Below are positions 37,001 through 46,685 of a stretch of 60,000 nt of DNA, in pieces. The notes below the pieces were generated by a model. That model did not search any database. It saw nothing but the letters and a program-made list of their open reading frames with translations, and had not been told where the DNA came from. A program made the position numbers and the translations under genes. The stretch comes from Hydractinia symbiolongicarpus (taxonomy: Eukaryota > Cnidaria > Hydrozoa > Anthoathecata > Hydractiniidae): assembly GCF_029227915.1 (NCBI RefSeq), contig NC_079884.1, forward strand, positions 10,294,001 through 10,354,000, written 5' to 3'. The first letter of the stretch is position 1; each line of letters starts with the position of its first letter.

Positions 37001-39860
37001 CATAGCAGTCATGGCTGACATCGAATCTATGTACTTCCAGGTGTTTGTAACGGAACACCAAAGATCGTTTCAGAGAATTCTTTGGTGGGACAAAAGCGAT
37101 AAAGAAATGACCAAACCGGTCGAATACGAAATGAATGTCCACATCTTTGGAGCGACTTCGTCTGCGAGTTGTAGCAATTATGCCTTGAAGAAAACTGCCT
37201 TAGATAATCAAGGCAAATTTGGAACTGATGCAGCGGAAACGTTATTGAAGAATTTTTATGTCGATGACATGCTGAAGTCAAAAGATAATCTTGGTGAGAC
37301 CATTTCGTTAATGAAAAACGTCACTTCTATGTGTAAGGCGGGAGGTTTTAGGTTAACAAAATTTGTCAGCAATAATAAAGAAGTGTTATTGTCTATACCT
37401 GAAGATGATCGGAAAACGGGGTTTACTGATTGTGAATTATTGTCTGGAGATACGGATCTGCCGTCCGATAGTACGTTAGGTATCACATGGGATATCGAAA
37501 TGGATTGCTTCAAATTTAAGATCGAACTGAAAAAGACGCCCTACAGCAGAAGAGGTATGCTTTCTATGTTAAGCACGTTGTACGATCCTTTGGGATTTTT
37601 AGCTCCATTTCTAGTCAGAGGAAAAATAATCCTTCAAGAACTGTGCAGCATGAGCCTAAATTGGGATGACCCAGTTCCTGAAGACAATTGTAATGACTGG
37701 AACAGATGGAAAGACTGTATCCAGCCTCTTGAAGGATTTAGAATACCGCGATGCTTCAAGCCCAAAAAATTTGGTAAGATTGTTCATTCCTCGATCCACT
37801 ACTTTTCTGATGCATCAGAGTTTGCATATGGCCAAGCTACGTACCTAAGAATAGTAAATGAAAGTGGCAGAGTACATGTTTGCTTGGTTATGGGTAAGGC
37901 AAGAGTCGCTCCTTTGAAATTCGTATCTATGCCTCGATTAGAATTAACAGCAGCTACTTTGTCTGTTAAGATAGCTTCTTTGTTGAGACAAGAATTGCGA
38001 CTACTATGTATTAATGAATATTTTTGGACTGATAGTCAAGTCGTCTTAGGATATCTAAAGAATCAAACGAAAAGATTCAAAGTTTTTGTGGCTAATAGAA
38101 TCGAGATTATCAGAAGCAACAGCAAAATCGACGACTGGAATTATGTACCGTCGAACGAAAATCCGGCTGACATAGCGTCAAGAGGATCAGATGCTTCGAA
38201 AGACAAACAAGTTAAAATGTGGTTTAGAGGACCAGAGTTTTTGTGGAATGATCAGTCTAGTTGGAAACTATCCAAACACGCCGCAGAAGTAGACGAAAAC
38301 GACCCGGAGGTTAAGAAAGTGAAAGTAAACGCTTGCCTAGTCACAAATGATCTGATGAGCACGCTTGAAGAACGCATGTCTTGCTGGAAGAAAATAAAGC
38401 GTGTAATGGCGTGGATCCTTCTGTTTGCAGATAGAATCAAAACGATAAAACCCGGCGATGCATCCACGAAAGGTATCATCGACGTAGAACGATTAAAATG
38501 CGCTGAAAGAAAAATCATGCAACTGACTCAAGAAAAATATTTCGAAACGGAATTGCGAAATTTGTTGTCTGGGAAAATCAATGTTAAAAACAAATTGTCG
38601 AAACTTAATCCCTTTGTTGATTCACAAGGCCTGTTAAGAGTAGGAGGAAGAATCGAACGATCTGGGCTAGATAAAGAACATGTGCATCCTATCATCATGC
38701 CGAAAGATAGCCAGACATCCATGTTGATTATTCGATATTGCCATCAGAACGTCGCACATGCGGGCAGAGGAATAACCATCAACAAAGTACGAAGTTATGG
38801 GATTTGGATCGTGAATATAAATGCTTTAACACGAAAGGTCATTCATAAGTGCACCATATGTAGGAGTTTAAGAGGACGTGCTGGAGAGCAAAAGATGGCC
38901 GATTTGCCAAAAGAAAGGTTCAACGAAGCACCACCATTCAGTTATTGCGGATTAGATTGTTTTGGTCCATTCTTGATCAAGGTAAGGAGAAGCGAGATGA
39001 AAAGGTATGGTGTATTGTTTACATGTTTGTCTAGCAGAGCTGTACACATTGAAATCGCAAGCAGTTTAGAAACTGATACGTTTATTTTGGCCCTTCGTCG
39101 CTTTGTTGGCAGAAGAGGAAACGTAAGGTATCTAAGATCTGATAATGGGAGTAACTTCGTTGGAAGTGATAATGAATTAAAACGAGCTTTTTTAGAAATG
39201 GATCATGAAAAAATCAAGTTTTTTCTAAACGAGTTAAACGCTGATTGGATATGGAACTTCAATCCACCAGCAGCCAGTCACATGGGAGGAGTCTGGGAGA
39301 GGCAGATAAGATCAGCCAGACAAATTCTAACCTCATTGCTAAAGACCCACGGTTCAAGTTTAGATGATGAATCATTAAACACCCTCCTCATTGAAACGGA
39401 AGCCATATTAAACTCAAGACCCCTAACAGTCGATACCCTCAGTGACGCGAATAGCTTCATACCAATATCTCCATCAAATATCTTGACAATGAAGTCAGAT
39501 GTCGTGTGGCCACCACCGGGAGAATTTCCGAAACCTGATGTTTATTCGAGGAAAAGATGGCGTAGAGTTCAACACATAGCAAATGAATTCTGGATTAGAT
39601 GGAGAAAGGAATTTCTTTCAACCCTTCAGGAACGTCGACGTTGGAACACGATTAAACGTAATTTTGAGGTTGGAGACATCGTCATATTAAAAGACTCAAC
39701 CATGTTTACGGTTCGAAATCGATGGCCGTTAGCAAGAATTGTGAGCGTCGTGTCAGATAAGCATGGAATAGTGAGAATTGTGAACATTCGAATGAGCGGA
39801 TCTCGAGTCGTAATGCAACGGCCGATATCAAAAGTAGTTTTGCTTCTGGAAAACGAATAG
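34077..39860 (+). CDS. BEL/Pao gag-pol polyprotein
   Basis: 1,927 codons from the first ATG (34077; frame open from 34056 with a TTG, which I do not use). Gag-like DUF1759 region from about residue 255 (EVDIEPFNGDPLNF). Cys/His knuckles at about 480-550 (CPAC, CYGC, CTICKGNHPTGLHG). Retroviral-type aspartic protease near 615 (MLDNCSQASF). Reverse transcriptase about 900-1100 with catalytic YVDD. RNase-H-like A17 region near 1240 (YFSDASEFAYG). H2C2 integrase zinc domain near 1540-1600. Integrase core with CGLDCFGPF, RSDNGSNF and the Glu in GGVWERQ. C-terminal DUF5641 segment from about 1820 (GDIVILKD). All catalytic motifs are present, so the protein looks functional. No intron or frameshift is needed. 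Confidence 0.96.
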   Translation: MSVTKETRPEIEASPVNDDEERRVVKLTDKGRSFKLQCLLEERERIFRRLMRRSSEIDNLVGFGSITTIEETLLRFNDLVKKFENVHEQCVPLFTDEERRDDQNWYDDKDEKIFDFKHRAINQIRELKEKQECESLKSHDSRKDRASSKSHTKASSESFQERFNKKVEKTECMSEGDFRNERQRFALESEELKNLEEVSQLKARLGVLDRNLKRVQKYQRSQPDVERYQRRIDEGMNSRVDDESSILFKLLKLQSAPEVDIEPFNGDPLNFNYFMAMFKEVVESKVDDPRGRLTRLIKFTIGEPRELIRHCIQHPPEVGYENAIELLTKRYGNPHIILANYRKEIRDWPQLKFNDAKGFRDFFSFLIKCQSIVIGRDWNVLDTPDTICALVSKLPGSLTDRWNRKVMIKRHKHLSEPSLEDFIDFIEQESTLINDPLFSRNALKQFTNTKEKLPDKRKSYKSFAMNTNYRSSNDIKKLCPACSAKHDLDDCKLFLSYTIEDRSKFLGRKRLCYGCYDPITDEHNAKSCPHRRKCTICKGNHPTGLHGFRFRKRSDSKDKEENKESTEEKESVKINVTGLSKSCNSLNVGEVISLCIVPVKVSHKSTGKSVTTLAMLDNCSQASFVTTDLVKRLDVSGAETSLAIKTINGTETVKSEAIEDLIIEGISTQFENIPFMLPKAYTRRELPVDKDDIATTDKLSQWKYLEPVYPHFRIQKFDVDLLIGANCAKALEPVDVLPSQDGGPYAYRTILGWCIVGPIKSEGKNNYSIKSCHKIAVNDIGNNGIAKHHFESKSSVKETHISNMLEKLYLSDFTEARLSPRSNIEFNLEEMSIEDKTFLTIMESKAGKVGSHYELPLPFRNKDLLMPDNRNVVLRRLMHLKERFIRNPKFLAEYQSFMKNIIDKGYARKAVLPASPGKSWYIPHHAVYNEKKNKIRVVFDCGAEYHGRSLNKELIPGPDFTNHLIGVLNRFREGTIAVMADIESMYFQVFVTEHQRSFQRILWWDKSDKEMTKPVEYEMNVHIFGATSSASCSNYALKKTALDNQGKFGTDAAETLLKNFYVDDMLKSKDNLGETISLMKNVTSMCKAGGFRLTKFVSNNKEVLLSIPEDDRKTGFTDCELLSGDTDLPSDSTLGITWDIEMDCFKFKIELKKTPYSRRGMLSMLSTLYDPLGFLAPFLVRGKIILQELCSMSLNWDDPVPEDNCNDWNRWKDCIQPLEGFRIPRCFKPKKFGKIVHSSIHYFSDASEFAYGQATYLRIVNESGRVHVCLVMGKARVAPLKFVSMPRLELTAATLSVKIASLLRQELRLLCINEYFWTDSQVVLGYLKNQTKRFKVFVANRIEIIRSNSKIDDWNYVPSNENPADIASRGSDASKDKQVKMWFRGPEFLWNDQSSWKLSKHAAEVDENDPEVKKVKVNACLVTNDLMSTLEERMSCWKKIKRVMAWILLFADRIKTIKPGDASTKGIIDVERLKCAERKIMQLTQEKYFETELRNLLSGKINVKNKLSKLNPFVDSQGLLRVGGRIERSGLDKEHVHPIIMPKDSQTSMLIIRYCHQNVAHAGRGITINKVRSYGIWIVNINALTRKVIHKCTICRSLRGRAGEQKMADLPKERFNEAPPFSYCGLDCFGPFLIKVRRSEMKRYGVLFTCLSSRAVHIEIASSLETDTFILALRRFVGRRGNVRYLRSDNGSNFVGSDNELKRAFLEMDHEKIKFFLNELNADWIWNFNPPAASHMGGVWERQIRSARQILTSLLKTHGSSLDDESLNTLLIETEAILNSRPLTVDTLSDANSFIPISPSNILTMKSDVVWPPPGEFPKPDVYSRKRWRRVQHIANEFWIRWRKEFLSTLQERRRWNTIKRNFEVGDIVILKDSTMFTVRNRWPLARIVSVVSDKHGIVRIVNIRMSGSRVVMQRPISKVVLLLENE

Positions 39861-39921
39861 TCCGATTCCCGACGAGGAGCCATTAGGTCATGTTGTATGC
39901 ACGAACATGAGAGGAGCCATG

Positions 39922-40485
39922 TGTTCCTGCCGTATTGAAATTTATATTTATTATGTAATTTGTGTTGTCCTTGTGTTGTCCCGTTTGTGCTCTGCTGGAG
40001 TTCGCTCTGCGGTGGAGTACGAGATGCATTATATTCGTTAGTTTTGTGTTGTGATGTCCCGTGTTAATTATGTAAAAGAATGATTGTAATTTTGGTACTA
40101 TTTTTAGTTAAATTTTCCCCTTGAGTCTGTTTTGTTTTGCACATCTTGCACATCCTTTTTCTGTGCTAGCAGTCTTCAGCATATAGCGACAAGGTCGGAC
40201 ATAAACTTCAGGAATACATTCGCTGTTGAGTGAATCAGTAATTTATATTCGCATATCACAGGAGTTGTCCTGTATCTCAGTTACATTATCAGTTGTTTTC
40301 TCTCATTTGTAGTTGGCTTGGCTTACGCCACTATATTTCTAGTAAGTGTTTATTTCTTATTATATTTTATGTCATCTTACATGTGTAATTTGTTGCTTAA
40401 ACTTCGCCTTGTATTCTGTTTGTTTAGCGAGTAAGATTATTAACTACTCCGTTGGAATCGTGTCTATAATTTCCAAGCACCTACA
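39922..40485 (+). repeat. 3' LTR of the BEL/Pao element
   Basis: 564 bp, same as the 5' copy. A short purine-rich stretch (GAGAGGAG) near 39910, just upstream, may be the plus-strand primer. Confidence 0.96.
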
Positions 40486-40490
40486 TGGGG

Positions 40491-41705
40491 TTTGCGATTA
40501 AGGCGTCGAAGGGCTTGTGAAAATCTTACTCTACACAATGTTAACGCGCGAAAAGCTATTTTATCACAACAAGCGTCAAGTCGTTCATGAAGCGTAATTC
40601 TTTCAATGCCCCCAAGCAGTGTAAATTTGTTTCCAAAAAAGGTAATTGGTCATTTGGGTAATGCCAAAAATTAAAACTTTGCATGCAAATAGAGCTGCAT
40701 ATACGTACCAAGCATTTGGCACGCACGCATGTGGACGTACCTTTGGCATATTGCAATTTTTTTTTCAGAATTACAATAATCCGATGGGAAAACCTTACCA
40801 CCAAATGACAAAATTCCTTCAAAACTTCGGAGGGAACACGTATCGTATCAGTCCTAATGATCACAATGTACAACGTAAACACTCGTTTAAACGTTTGATA
40901 TAACGAGTTTCATCAATTTACCTTCGATTTTATTCGCAATGTCAAAGTGCTCGCTTTTTCTTTTACAAGAGATGCCTTATAAGAATATCTGACTGAGATT
41001 TCAGGTTAAAAATAGTAGGTAAAAACTATATATGTGTATTTTTTAGAACAATGAAGAAATAAGAATAAGGACCAACCTGGTTAGAATTTTGATACTCCTG
41101 TAAAAAAAGCGTATATTGATAGTAGATTCCCGCTAAAGCGCATACAGCCTAAAGCGGACAGCCCTATGACATGGACACTGGAATTTAGGAAAGGACAGAT
41201 CTTAGATTAAAGCTCAGTCGTCAATCAAAGGATACTTTGTAAATTTTTTGTAGTCTATTTTTTGTTAAGATTAATACTTTAAGCCCAAATACATTCATAG
41301 TCCCTTAATTTACAATGCTCGAAAAATAAAACTTAAAAACCTTTTTTAGTCAAAATCCTGCCTAAAACTACATTCTTGATAGAATCTTTATAGAGCGAAC
41401 ATCTCTATAAATTAAACTTCTCTATAAATTAAACATTTTTTTGCACCGATGGTGTCCGCTTCAAAGATGGGCTGGGTCTGGAAAAAGTCTGAAGGTTGTT
41501 TCGAAAAAAAGCACTTCAACGCGCTTGAAATACAGAAATAAGTCAATCAATGAGTCATGTATTTTGTGTAACTAGCGAAGAAAACATAGCAAAACTAAAC
41601 GACAATACAGACACCTTCTTCTTGGAAGTTATTAGTAGAGAACACCGCAAATTATACACAAGAATTTAATTGTTAAAAAAATTAAAATTTTACGAAAAAA
41701 AAATT
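40491..41705. other. Intergenic stretch with a possible pogo-like remnant
   Basis: Near 41120-41165 the words CCCGCTAAAGCG and CTAAAGCGGACAGCCC occur. Near 41450-41475 GGTGTCCGCTTCAAAGATGG and doubled TCTCTATAAATTAAAC occur. This style resembles pogo/Tigger-type ends, but I could not close the element. The right end is the 3' flank of the GPCR gene. Confidence 0.3.
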
Positions 41706-44675
41706 TTAAATGGTAATTTCTTCAGACCTAATTGCGGTGATGGTTGCTGTATATTTTGGATTATGAATATCTTTTAAAGTGGACTTGTTTGGCGGGCTCT
41801 GCTTATTGTGGCCGTTTTCAATAATATCTTGGTCGAGTGTTTCAGCACTCGCAGTATTATCTTCAGGGCAAGGTAAATTGTCTTTGTCTTCCTCTTTGAT
41901 ACGGTGTTGTTGCACCTCAACATAACATTTGGTTGGAATTTTTAAATCTTCAGAAGTATCTATCGTAGATGGTCTACTATCTGAAGGTATGGTTACTATT
42001 GAGTTCGAATGTACTATTTTAGATTTGGAGCTTTCTGCAGTTGTTGATTTTGTTACTTGTGTAACTGCAGGAGTTATCTTTCTTTTATTGTTTTCCTCCT
42101 TTTTTCCTCTCTTACCAGTTACTGGTTTCACTGGATAGGTGTTGATTCCATGTCGACTTCTCATAACAGCTACGTAAACATTTGGGAATACCAAGCATGC
42201 CATGAAGGTGAAGCCAAAAATGTTCATTGTGAAAGCCATGACAAGAGCTTTGTAAACGCCAACCACAAATTTGAATGTAGGCAAAAAGGCTACAATTATG
42301 ATGCAAAAAGCGACGCAAGAAAAATTTAGGAACTTGGGCTCGTAAAACGAATGCTCCAAACGGCGTTCTCGAAATGCATAAAAAACGGCAACAATCAGAA
42401 CTATACATGGTATGAACGACGAAATCAATTTTGCTGCAGTGAATGTGACGTCACACTGTGTCCATATTTGATGGATATCTTCCTGTCGGAATTCTGCAAC
42501 GTAACTTTCATCAATATACACCCAAGCAATAATCGAAGCTGTTTCCAGAAGCATCACCATTAATATAAACATAAGTTGAGCTACGGCGAGGTTACCTTTA
42601 AATGTTTTATTGGCGTGTTCACGCAAGTATTCTGTCATTGTTTTTGATTTGGTCAACAAAAGGGCAGGATACATCATAAGTAAAACAAAAAAGAAAGAAT
42701 TTCGGACCGTACACAATGATACTGTAGGCTCCAAAAAGTGTAGTAAACCAAACACAAATGTCAGCAATAAAAGTAAACATGAAAACAAGGTAAGGTGAGA
42801 TGTTGGTTCGCTAGGGTTGATAAGATGTCGATATTTAAACAAAAGAATACACTTGATGATAGTAACGATCAATCCAACACCACTAGTAACTGTGATTGAC
42901 ATTCCAGCTGGATCTGTTAGACTAAGCCATAACACTGGCGTTTTAATGCAACCCGTGTTTTCTTTATTTGCATGATAATATGAACCACATGGTTCACAAC
43001 GTTCTGACATTGGATAAGCTGTGTAGTTGTTTCCAGCGCAGGAAGAACATTTCCAGCAACATCCTATTCGTGTTTCAATAAACTTTCCAGGTTGACATTC
43101 ATCGCTGCAACGAGAATTTGGGATGGTTTGGTTCTCAGTTGCGTTAAACCAGCGTGGCCATGCGATTTTAGTTTCATCTAGTTCTAACGCGGTTTTACGA
43201 CCTTGATCCTCGTTCCAGGTGCCAACAGTCACGTATTCGTACCTAACATTTATAACTCGCATATTCTCGATAGTGTAGTGGGGAAACTGTAAATCACCGA
43301 CCTCGTCAAAAGATATCTTCTGATTTTTAAAATTTACAAACGAAACATTGAATAGTTCTTCGGTGATCCATTTCGGTTCAAAATGTTCCACAACACAATC
43401 AGCTTTTTCTGCACATGTCGTATTTAAAATATTTTTTATGGCATGTGCTATCGCAAAGATGGCGTCATTATCTGTGGTACCTTGTGGCAGCAGGTTCAAA
43501 CTGTCAACAATATCTTGTATAGGAACGCTGCAGTTAGTTCCAAATAATTTTTCTTCACGAAGTGTTACAGGCTTGCAGTTAAATTCATGTTTTACATAAG
43601 TTTGAAGCCAAATGTTGCACTTCCAGCCGGTTTTAATTTCTTCTTTCACATAACTAGGCATATCATTTGGATAGAGTTTTAATGACACCGTCAATAAGCC
43701 TTCCATCTGACTTTGAAGTGATATTGGTATCGTAAGAGCAGATGGATTCCAAGTTTCGCTTGAAATCCAGACGCGATGTAAATCTTGTCTTTCAGCTTCT
43801 TCTAATATGTATCGACCTTGGCTGTTTGGGAAACAAAACAGCACAATAGCTTTAGCTCGCGGAGTATCTTTTATTTTTGCCACAACTTCTGTAATTCGAG
43901 CTTCGAGACGATTCGAATGAAATGGTAGGTACTCGACATAAGAAATGCATATATTTCGAGCAAGAGCTTCTTTCTGCAAATCAATCACACCAAATTTACC
44001 GTAGTCGTCGTCGGATCCTATAGCAAAAATATAATTCCATTGAAATCTCTCGAGAATATCAACCATGACCTTTACTTGATATGTATCAGATGGTATGGTA
44101 CGAAAAAACGACTTGTACAAATTCTTTTGGCTCAGCAATCGACTCGAAGCTCCAGGGCTAATAAGAGGCGTGTTGTATACAGACAGTAAACTGGCTAGTG
44201 GTATCGTCAGGAAACTAAACTGTGCTCCAATCACTGCTGATGGCCTTTTGAATTGTGATGTTCCAGTCTCATTTGCTTTTGGGCATGCTAAAAAATCAGC
44301 GCGGCATATTGGTTGTTTTTGATATGGCGACACAAGTTCAATACCACGGGCCATTGTAGAGGGTATGTTGAGACATATATCATCAATTTGTATGCCAAGC
44401 TTCACCCACTTGTTGAAATTTCTGTTTTTATTTACTTGGTCTGTAGCATGTTTAAATGAAAAATAACTCTTCATACCGTCCTTGGTTACCTTGGTGCAAT
44501 TACTCTCCTTCTCTGTCAATGACAATAACAATTGTACTGTATAGTTACCCTCTATTGTAGTGCTTATTCTCTTTTGGCCATCTGATTCTTTTATATGTGT
44601 TCTTATACCGTCTGTACTGCAGTCCGTTGAAATTTTACTGCATAAAACCAGAAAGATGATTATGCTTGTGAACAT
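41706..44675 (-). CDS. Class C G-protein-coupled receptor, intronless (calcium-sensing / metabotropic glutamate receptor-like)
   Basis: 989 residues in one exon. Signal peptide at about 1-18, then the Venus-flytrap ligand domain to about residue 510. It has a CaSR-like core (ASSRLLSQKN, FFRTIPSDTYQ, GSDDDYGKFG). The cysteine-rich NCD3G linker is at about 520-572 (CSDECQPG, CCWKCSSC, CEPCGSYYHANKENTGC). Seven membrane segments lie at about 585-835, ending FPNVYVAVMR. A polar Ser/Thr/Lys-rich tail follows (about 150 residues). Of the amino-acid-binding residues, one Ser and the Tyr of DDDYG appear kept, while the Gly/Ser-rich loop is replaced by QFSFL, so the ligand may differ from glutamate. 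Class is certain; ligand and orthology are not. Confidence 0.95.
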   Translation of the reverse strand: MFTSIIIFLVLCSKISTDCSTDGIRTHIKESDGQKRISTTIEGNYTVQLLLSLTEKESNCTKVTKDGMKSYFSFKHATDQVNKNRNFNKWVKLGIQIDDICLNIPSTMARGIELVSPYQKQPICRADFLACPKANETGTSQFKRPSAVIGAQFSFLTIPLASLLSVYNTPLISPGASSRLLSQKNLYKSFFRTIPSDTYQVKVMVDILERFQWNYIFAIGSDDDYGKFGVIDLQKEALARNICISYVEYLPFHSNRLEARITEVVAKIKDTPRAKAIVLFCFPNSQGRYILEEAERQDLHRVWISSETWNPSALTIPISLQSQMEGLLTVSLKLYPNDMPSYVKEEIKTGWKCNIWLQTYVKHEFNCKPVTLREEKLFGTNCSVPIQDIVDSLNLLPQGTTDNDAIFAIAHAIKNILNTTCAEKADCVVEHFEPKWITEELFNVSFVNFKNQKISFDEVGDLQFPHYTIENMRVINVRYEYVTVGTWNEDQGRKTALELDETKIAWPRWFNATENQTIPNSRCSDECQPGKFIETRIGCCWKCSSCAGNNYTAYPMSERCEPCGSYYHANKENTGCIKTPVLWLSLTDPAGMSITVTSGVGLIVTIIKCILLFKYRHLINPSEPTSHLTLFSCLLLLLTFVFGLLHFLEPTVSLCTVRNSFFFVLLMMYPALLLTKSKTMTEYLREHANKTFKGNLAVAQLMFILMVMLLETASIIAWVYIDESYVAEFRQEDIHQIWTQCDVTFTAAKLISSFIPCIVLIVAVFYAFRERRLEHSFYEPKFLNFSCVAFCIIIVAFLPTFKFVVGVYKALVMAFTMNIFGFTFMACLVFPNVYVAVMRSRHGINTYPVKPVTGKRGKKEENNKRKITPAVTQVTKSTTAESSKSKIVHSNSIVTIPSDSRPSTIDTSEDLKIPTKCYVEVQQHRIKEEDKDNLPCPEDNTASAETLDQDIIENGHNKQSPPNKSTLKDIHNPKYTATITAIRSEEITI

Positions 44676-45737
44676 TTTGAACTAAAAAAAACATAACAGA
44701 CACGAAATTAAAAAAAATGATTAAAAACGATTTAACTACGTTTCTTGGGAGGAACTCAACAAAAAAAATTAAATACTTGATTTCTGCAATTCTTCTTCTT
44801 TCTTTAAAATTTACGTCAAAAATTTTCCTCCTTAAACATTTGTTTCTTTCTAACTAAAACATTTTCTCTACAAACATAGCAGTGCGCCAACAAAAGGTCA
44901 ATCTTCCTACATAACTAAAAGAAGTAACAAAAGAATTTAAAAACAGTAATTAAGTCTTGGCCGGTAGTAATTAATATATAATTATATTATATAATTATTC
45001 TTCCTCAAACTAAAAACAACAAGACTATGACTTCAATTGTTCCTCTTACTTCAAAATCGTCAATTTGTAATTCGTATTGACAAACAATCTATTCTTTAGA
45101 ACGGAGAGAAGAAAACGTGCTTTCCGATACTAGTTACTGCTTGTTCTATTGGCTTAAGATGCGCATAAACTTGACTGCTTCAACACACCATTGAAAAGAT
45201 TTTTCAAAACCATAAGGCTCATTATTTTTTTAGACAGAATTTAATGCGGCTAGATTAATTTTCGTGGTAAAGATTCTGGTAATTCACTTAAAATATTATT
45301 TATGTTTGCTGATGGTAATTTGGAGTAGACTTTTCGACCTTGATCATAAGAGACCTGCTTGCTCAGGAAAAGATCCTATTTTAATGTTTCCAACAAATGA
45401 AAAGATATAATTGTAGAGTTAACAAGACGTGTCATATCGTGATTTTATTGTCCGCAAATAAAAACGACGCATTTAAAGAATTCAGGTAAGTAATAAACAA
45501 CCATTGATCACATTTTCGACAGCACGCACTAAATTTAATCTTTAGAACAAACATGACATATGAACACTGGACATGCCCGATGCTGAGTGTTAAGCTTTGG
45601 GGAGACGATGCGATTTTTTCATCCGTATGCAATGCGATTTTGTTGCATTGCAAGGTCAAAAAGTCGCTCTTGTCTCGCCATCTGTGCAACAATTTATATG
45701 CAACAAAGTTATCACTTTCTTCACTCACAAACTCAAT
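44676..45737. other. Intergenic stretch, nothing recognised
   Basis: Upstream flank of the GPCR gene. Contains an AT palindrome near 44970-45000. I see no gene or named repeat. Confidence 0.45.
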
Positions 45738-46066
45738 ATGGCTGTGCAAAGAGCAGCTGTCATAGCGTTGTTACTTGACGAGGAAGATGAGGAAGAAAAA
45801 AGAAGAAATAGAATATGGACTCGACCATGGATCGTTAAAAGACAACGATTTGGTGCGTTTCATACTCTATTCATACTCTCGACTTAAAGCTAGATAATAT
45901 AGCCTTCAAGAACTATCTGAGGCTGGATAGAACACAATTTGAATTGTTGTTACAAAAGGTCTACAAACATATCATTAAACAGGATACAAATAGTTGAGTG
46001 CATAAAAAAGGAAGAAAAGTCTTACATTGCGTTATCTTGCTAGTGGAGAATCAATTCGTTAGAGAT
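45738..46066 (+). pseudogene. Decayed PIF/Harbinger transposase, N-terminal part
   Basis: From ATG 45738 the frame reads an acidic stretch, then RIWTRPWIVKRQRFGAFHTL, the typical start of Harbinger nuclease-type transposases. The frame is lost near 45885. In a second frame LDLKLDNIAFKNYLRLDRTQF continues the same domain to about 45996. In a third, TLRYLASGESIR marks the next conserved block and ends in TAG near 46066. The catalytic DDE part is missing. This is a transposon remnant rather than a host gene. Confidence 0.8.
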
Positions 46067-46350
46067 AGAGAGATGTTCTTTCTGGCACAATTGCATGCGC
46101 GTACAACAGTGACGTCACAGCAACCCTCAGCAAATCACAACAATCCCCTAATAGTCACCGCACCCATAGTGATCCACATCATTCAAGGACCTATTATTCA
46201 CTACAGATGACGTCATCAATGTAGAATAAGAGGTCCAATATTTTCTAGCACAATTCCCTAAAAATTAACGCGCACATAAGGGAAATTCCCTAATGATATT
46301 CATCAAAAATCAACGCATGCGCTGTAACATCTAGTTGGGCAGAATGAAAT

Positions 46351-46380
46351 CTTCGGACTTTGTTGAAGGTATATAATAAA
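46351..46380 (+). promoter_or_regulatory. Promoter-like motif, copy 1, directly before a small ORF
   Basis: CTTCGGACTTTGTTGAAG followed by GTATATAATAAAG, two bases before an ATG at 46382. A near copy lies at 46600-46629. The TATA-like core and repeated upstream word suggest a shared control element. Confidence 0.45.
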
Positions 46381-46381
46381 G

Positions 46382-46615
46382 ATGAGTTGGTTTCACAGTA
46401 TTCCGGACCATGCCAAGACGCAGGACATGTGTAACAAAGTTGTTGAAAATAATCCCCATCTATTCGAATATGTCCCGGACCCGTTCAAGACGCAAGACAT
46501 GTGGAGCAGGGCCGTTGAAAAGTATCCCTACCTATTCAAATATGTCCCCAAAAGGTTCAGGAAGCGAGACATGCGCAACAACATGTGTCCAATATGTAGC
46601 TTCGGACCTTGTTAG
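46382..46615 (+). CDS. Small repeat protein, DUF4116-like
   Basis: 77 codons containing two and a half copies of a unit of about 24 residues: (I/V)PDxxKTQDMxxxxVExxPxLFxYVP. This resembles the DUF4116 repeat, which I associate with large DNA viruses and mobile elements; that link is from memory. The frame closes with a CPIC-like end. The ATG follows a TATA-like motif. It is the first of several compact ORFs on this strand, with less AT-rich composition than the surrounding DNA. Function unknown. Confidence 0.5.
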   Translation: MSWFHSIPDHAKTQDMCNKVVENNPHLFEYVPDPFKTQDMWSRAVEKYPYLFKYVPKRFRKRDMRNNMCPICSFGPC

Positions 46616-46629
46616 AATGTATATAAAAT
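46600..46629 (+). promoter_or_regulatory. Promoter-like motif, copy 2
   Basis: CTTCGGACCTTGTTAGAATG then TATATAAAAT. It overlaps the 3' end of the preceding ORF and lies 57 bases before the next ATG (46686). It differs from copy 1 at only a few positions. Confidence 0.45.
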
Positions 46630-46685
46630 GGTACTCTGTTACTGGTGCTCTGTAGAATTGTGCGATGATAACATAAGCGTGCCCC

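Larger units (their letters stand above)
33462..40485 (+). mobile_element. BEL/Pao LTR retrotransposon, full length
   Basis: Two 564-bp LTRs (33462-34025 and 39922-40485), starting TGTTCCTGCC and ending CACCTACA, read as identical throughout. TGGGG is duplicated at 33457-33461 and 40486-40490, the 5-bp duplication expected for this superfamily. One open gag-pol frame fills the interior, and no envelope frame is present. Identical LTRs and an unbroken frame point to a very recent insertion. Confidence 0.97.

Noticed and set aside
42057-44322. Plus-strand ORFs across the GPCR region
   Set aside because: All are shadows of the 989-codon receptor frame on the minus strand.
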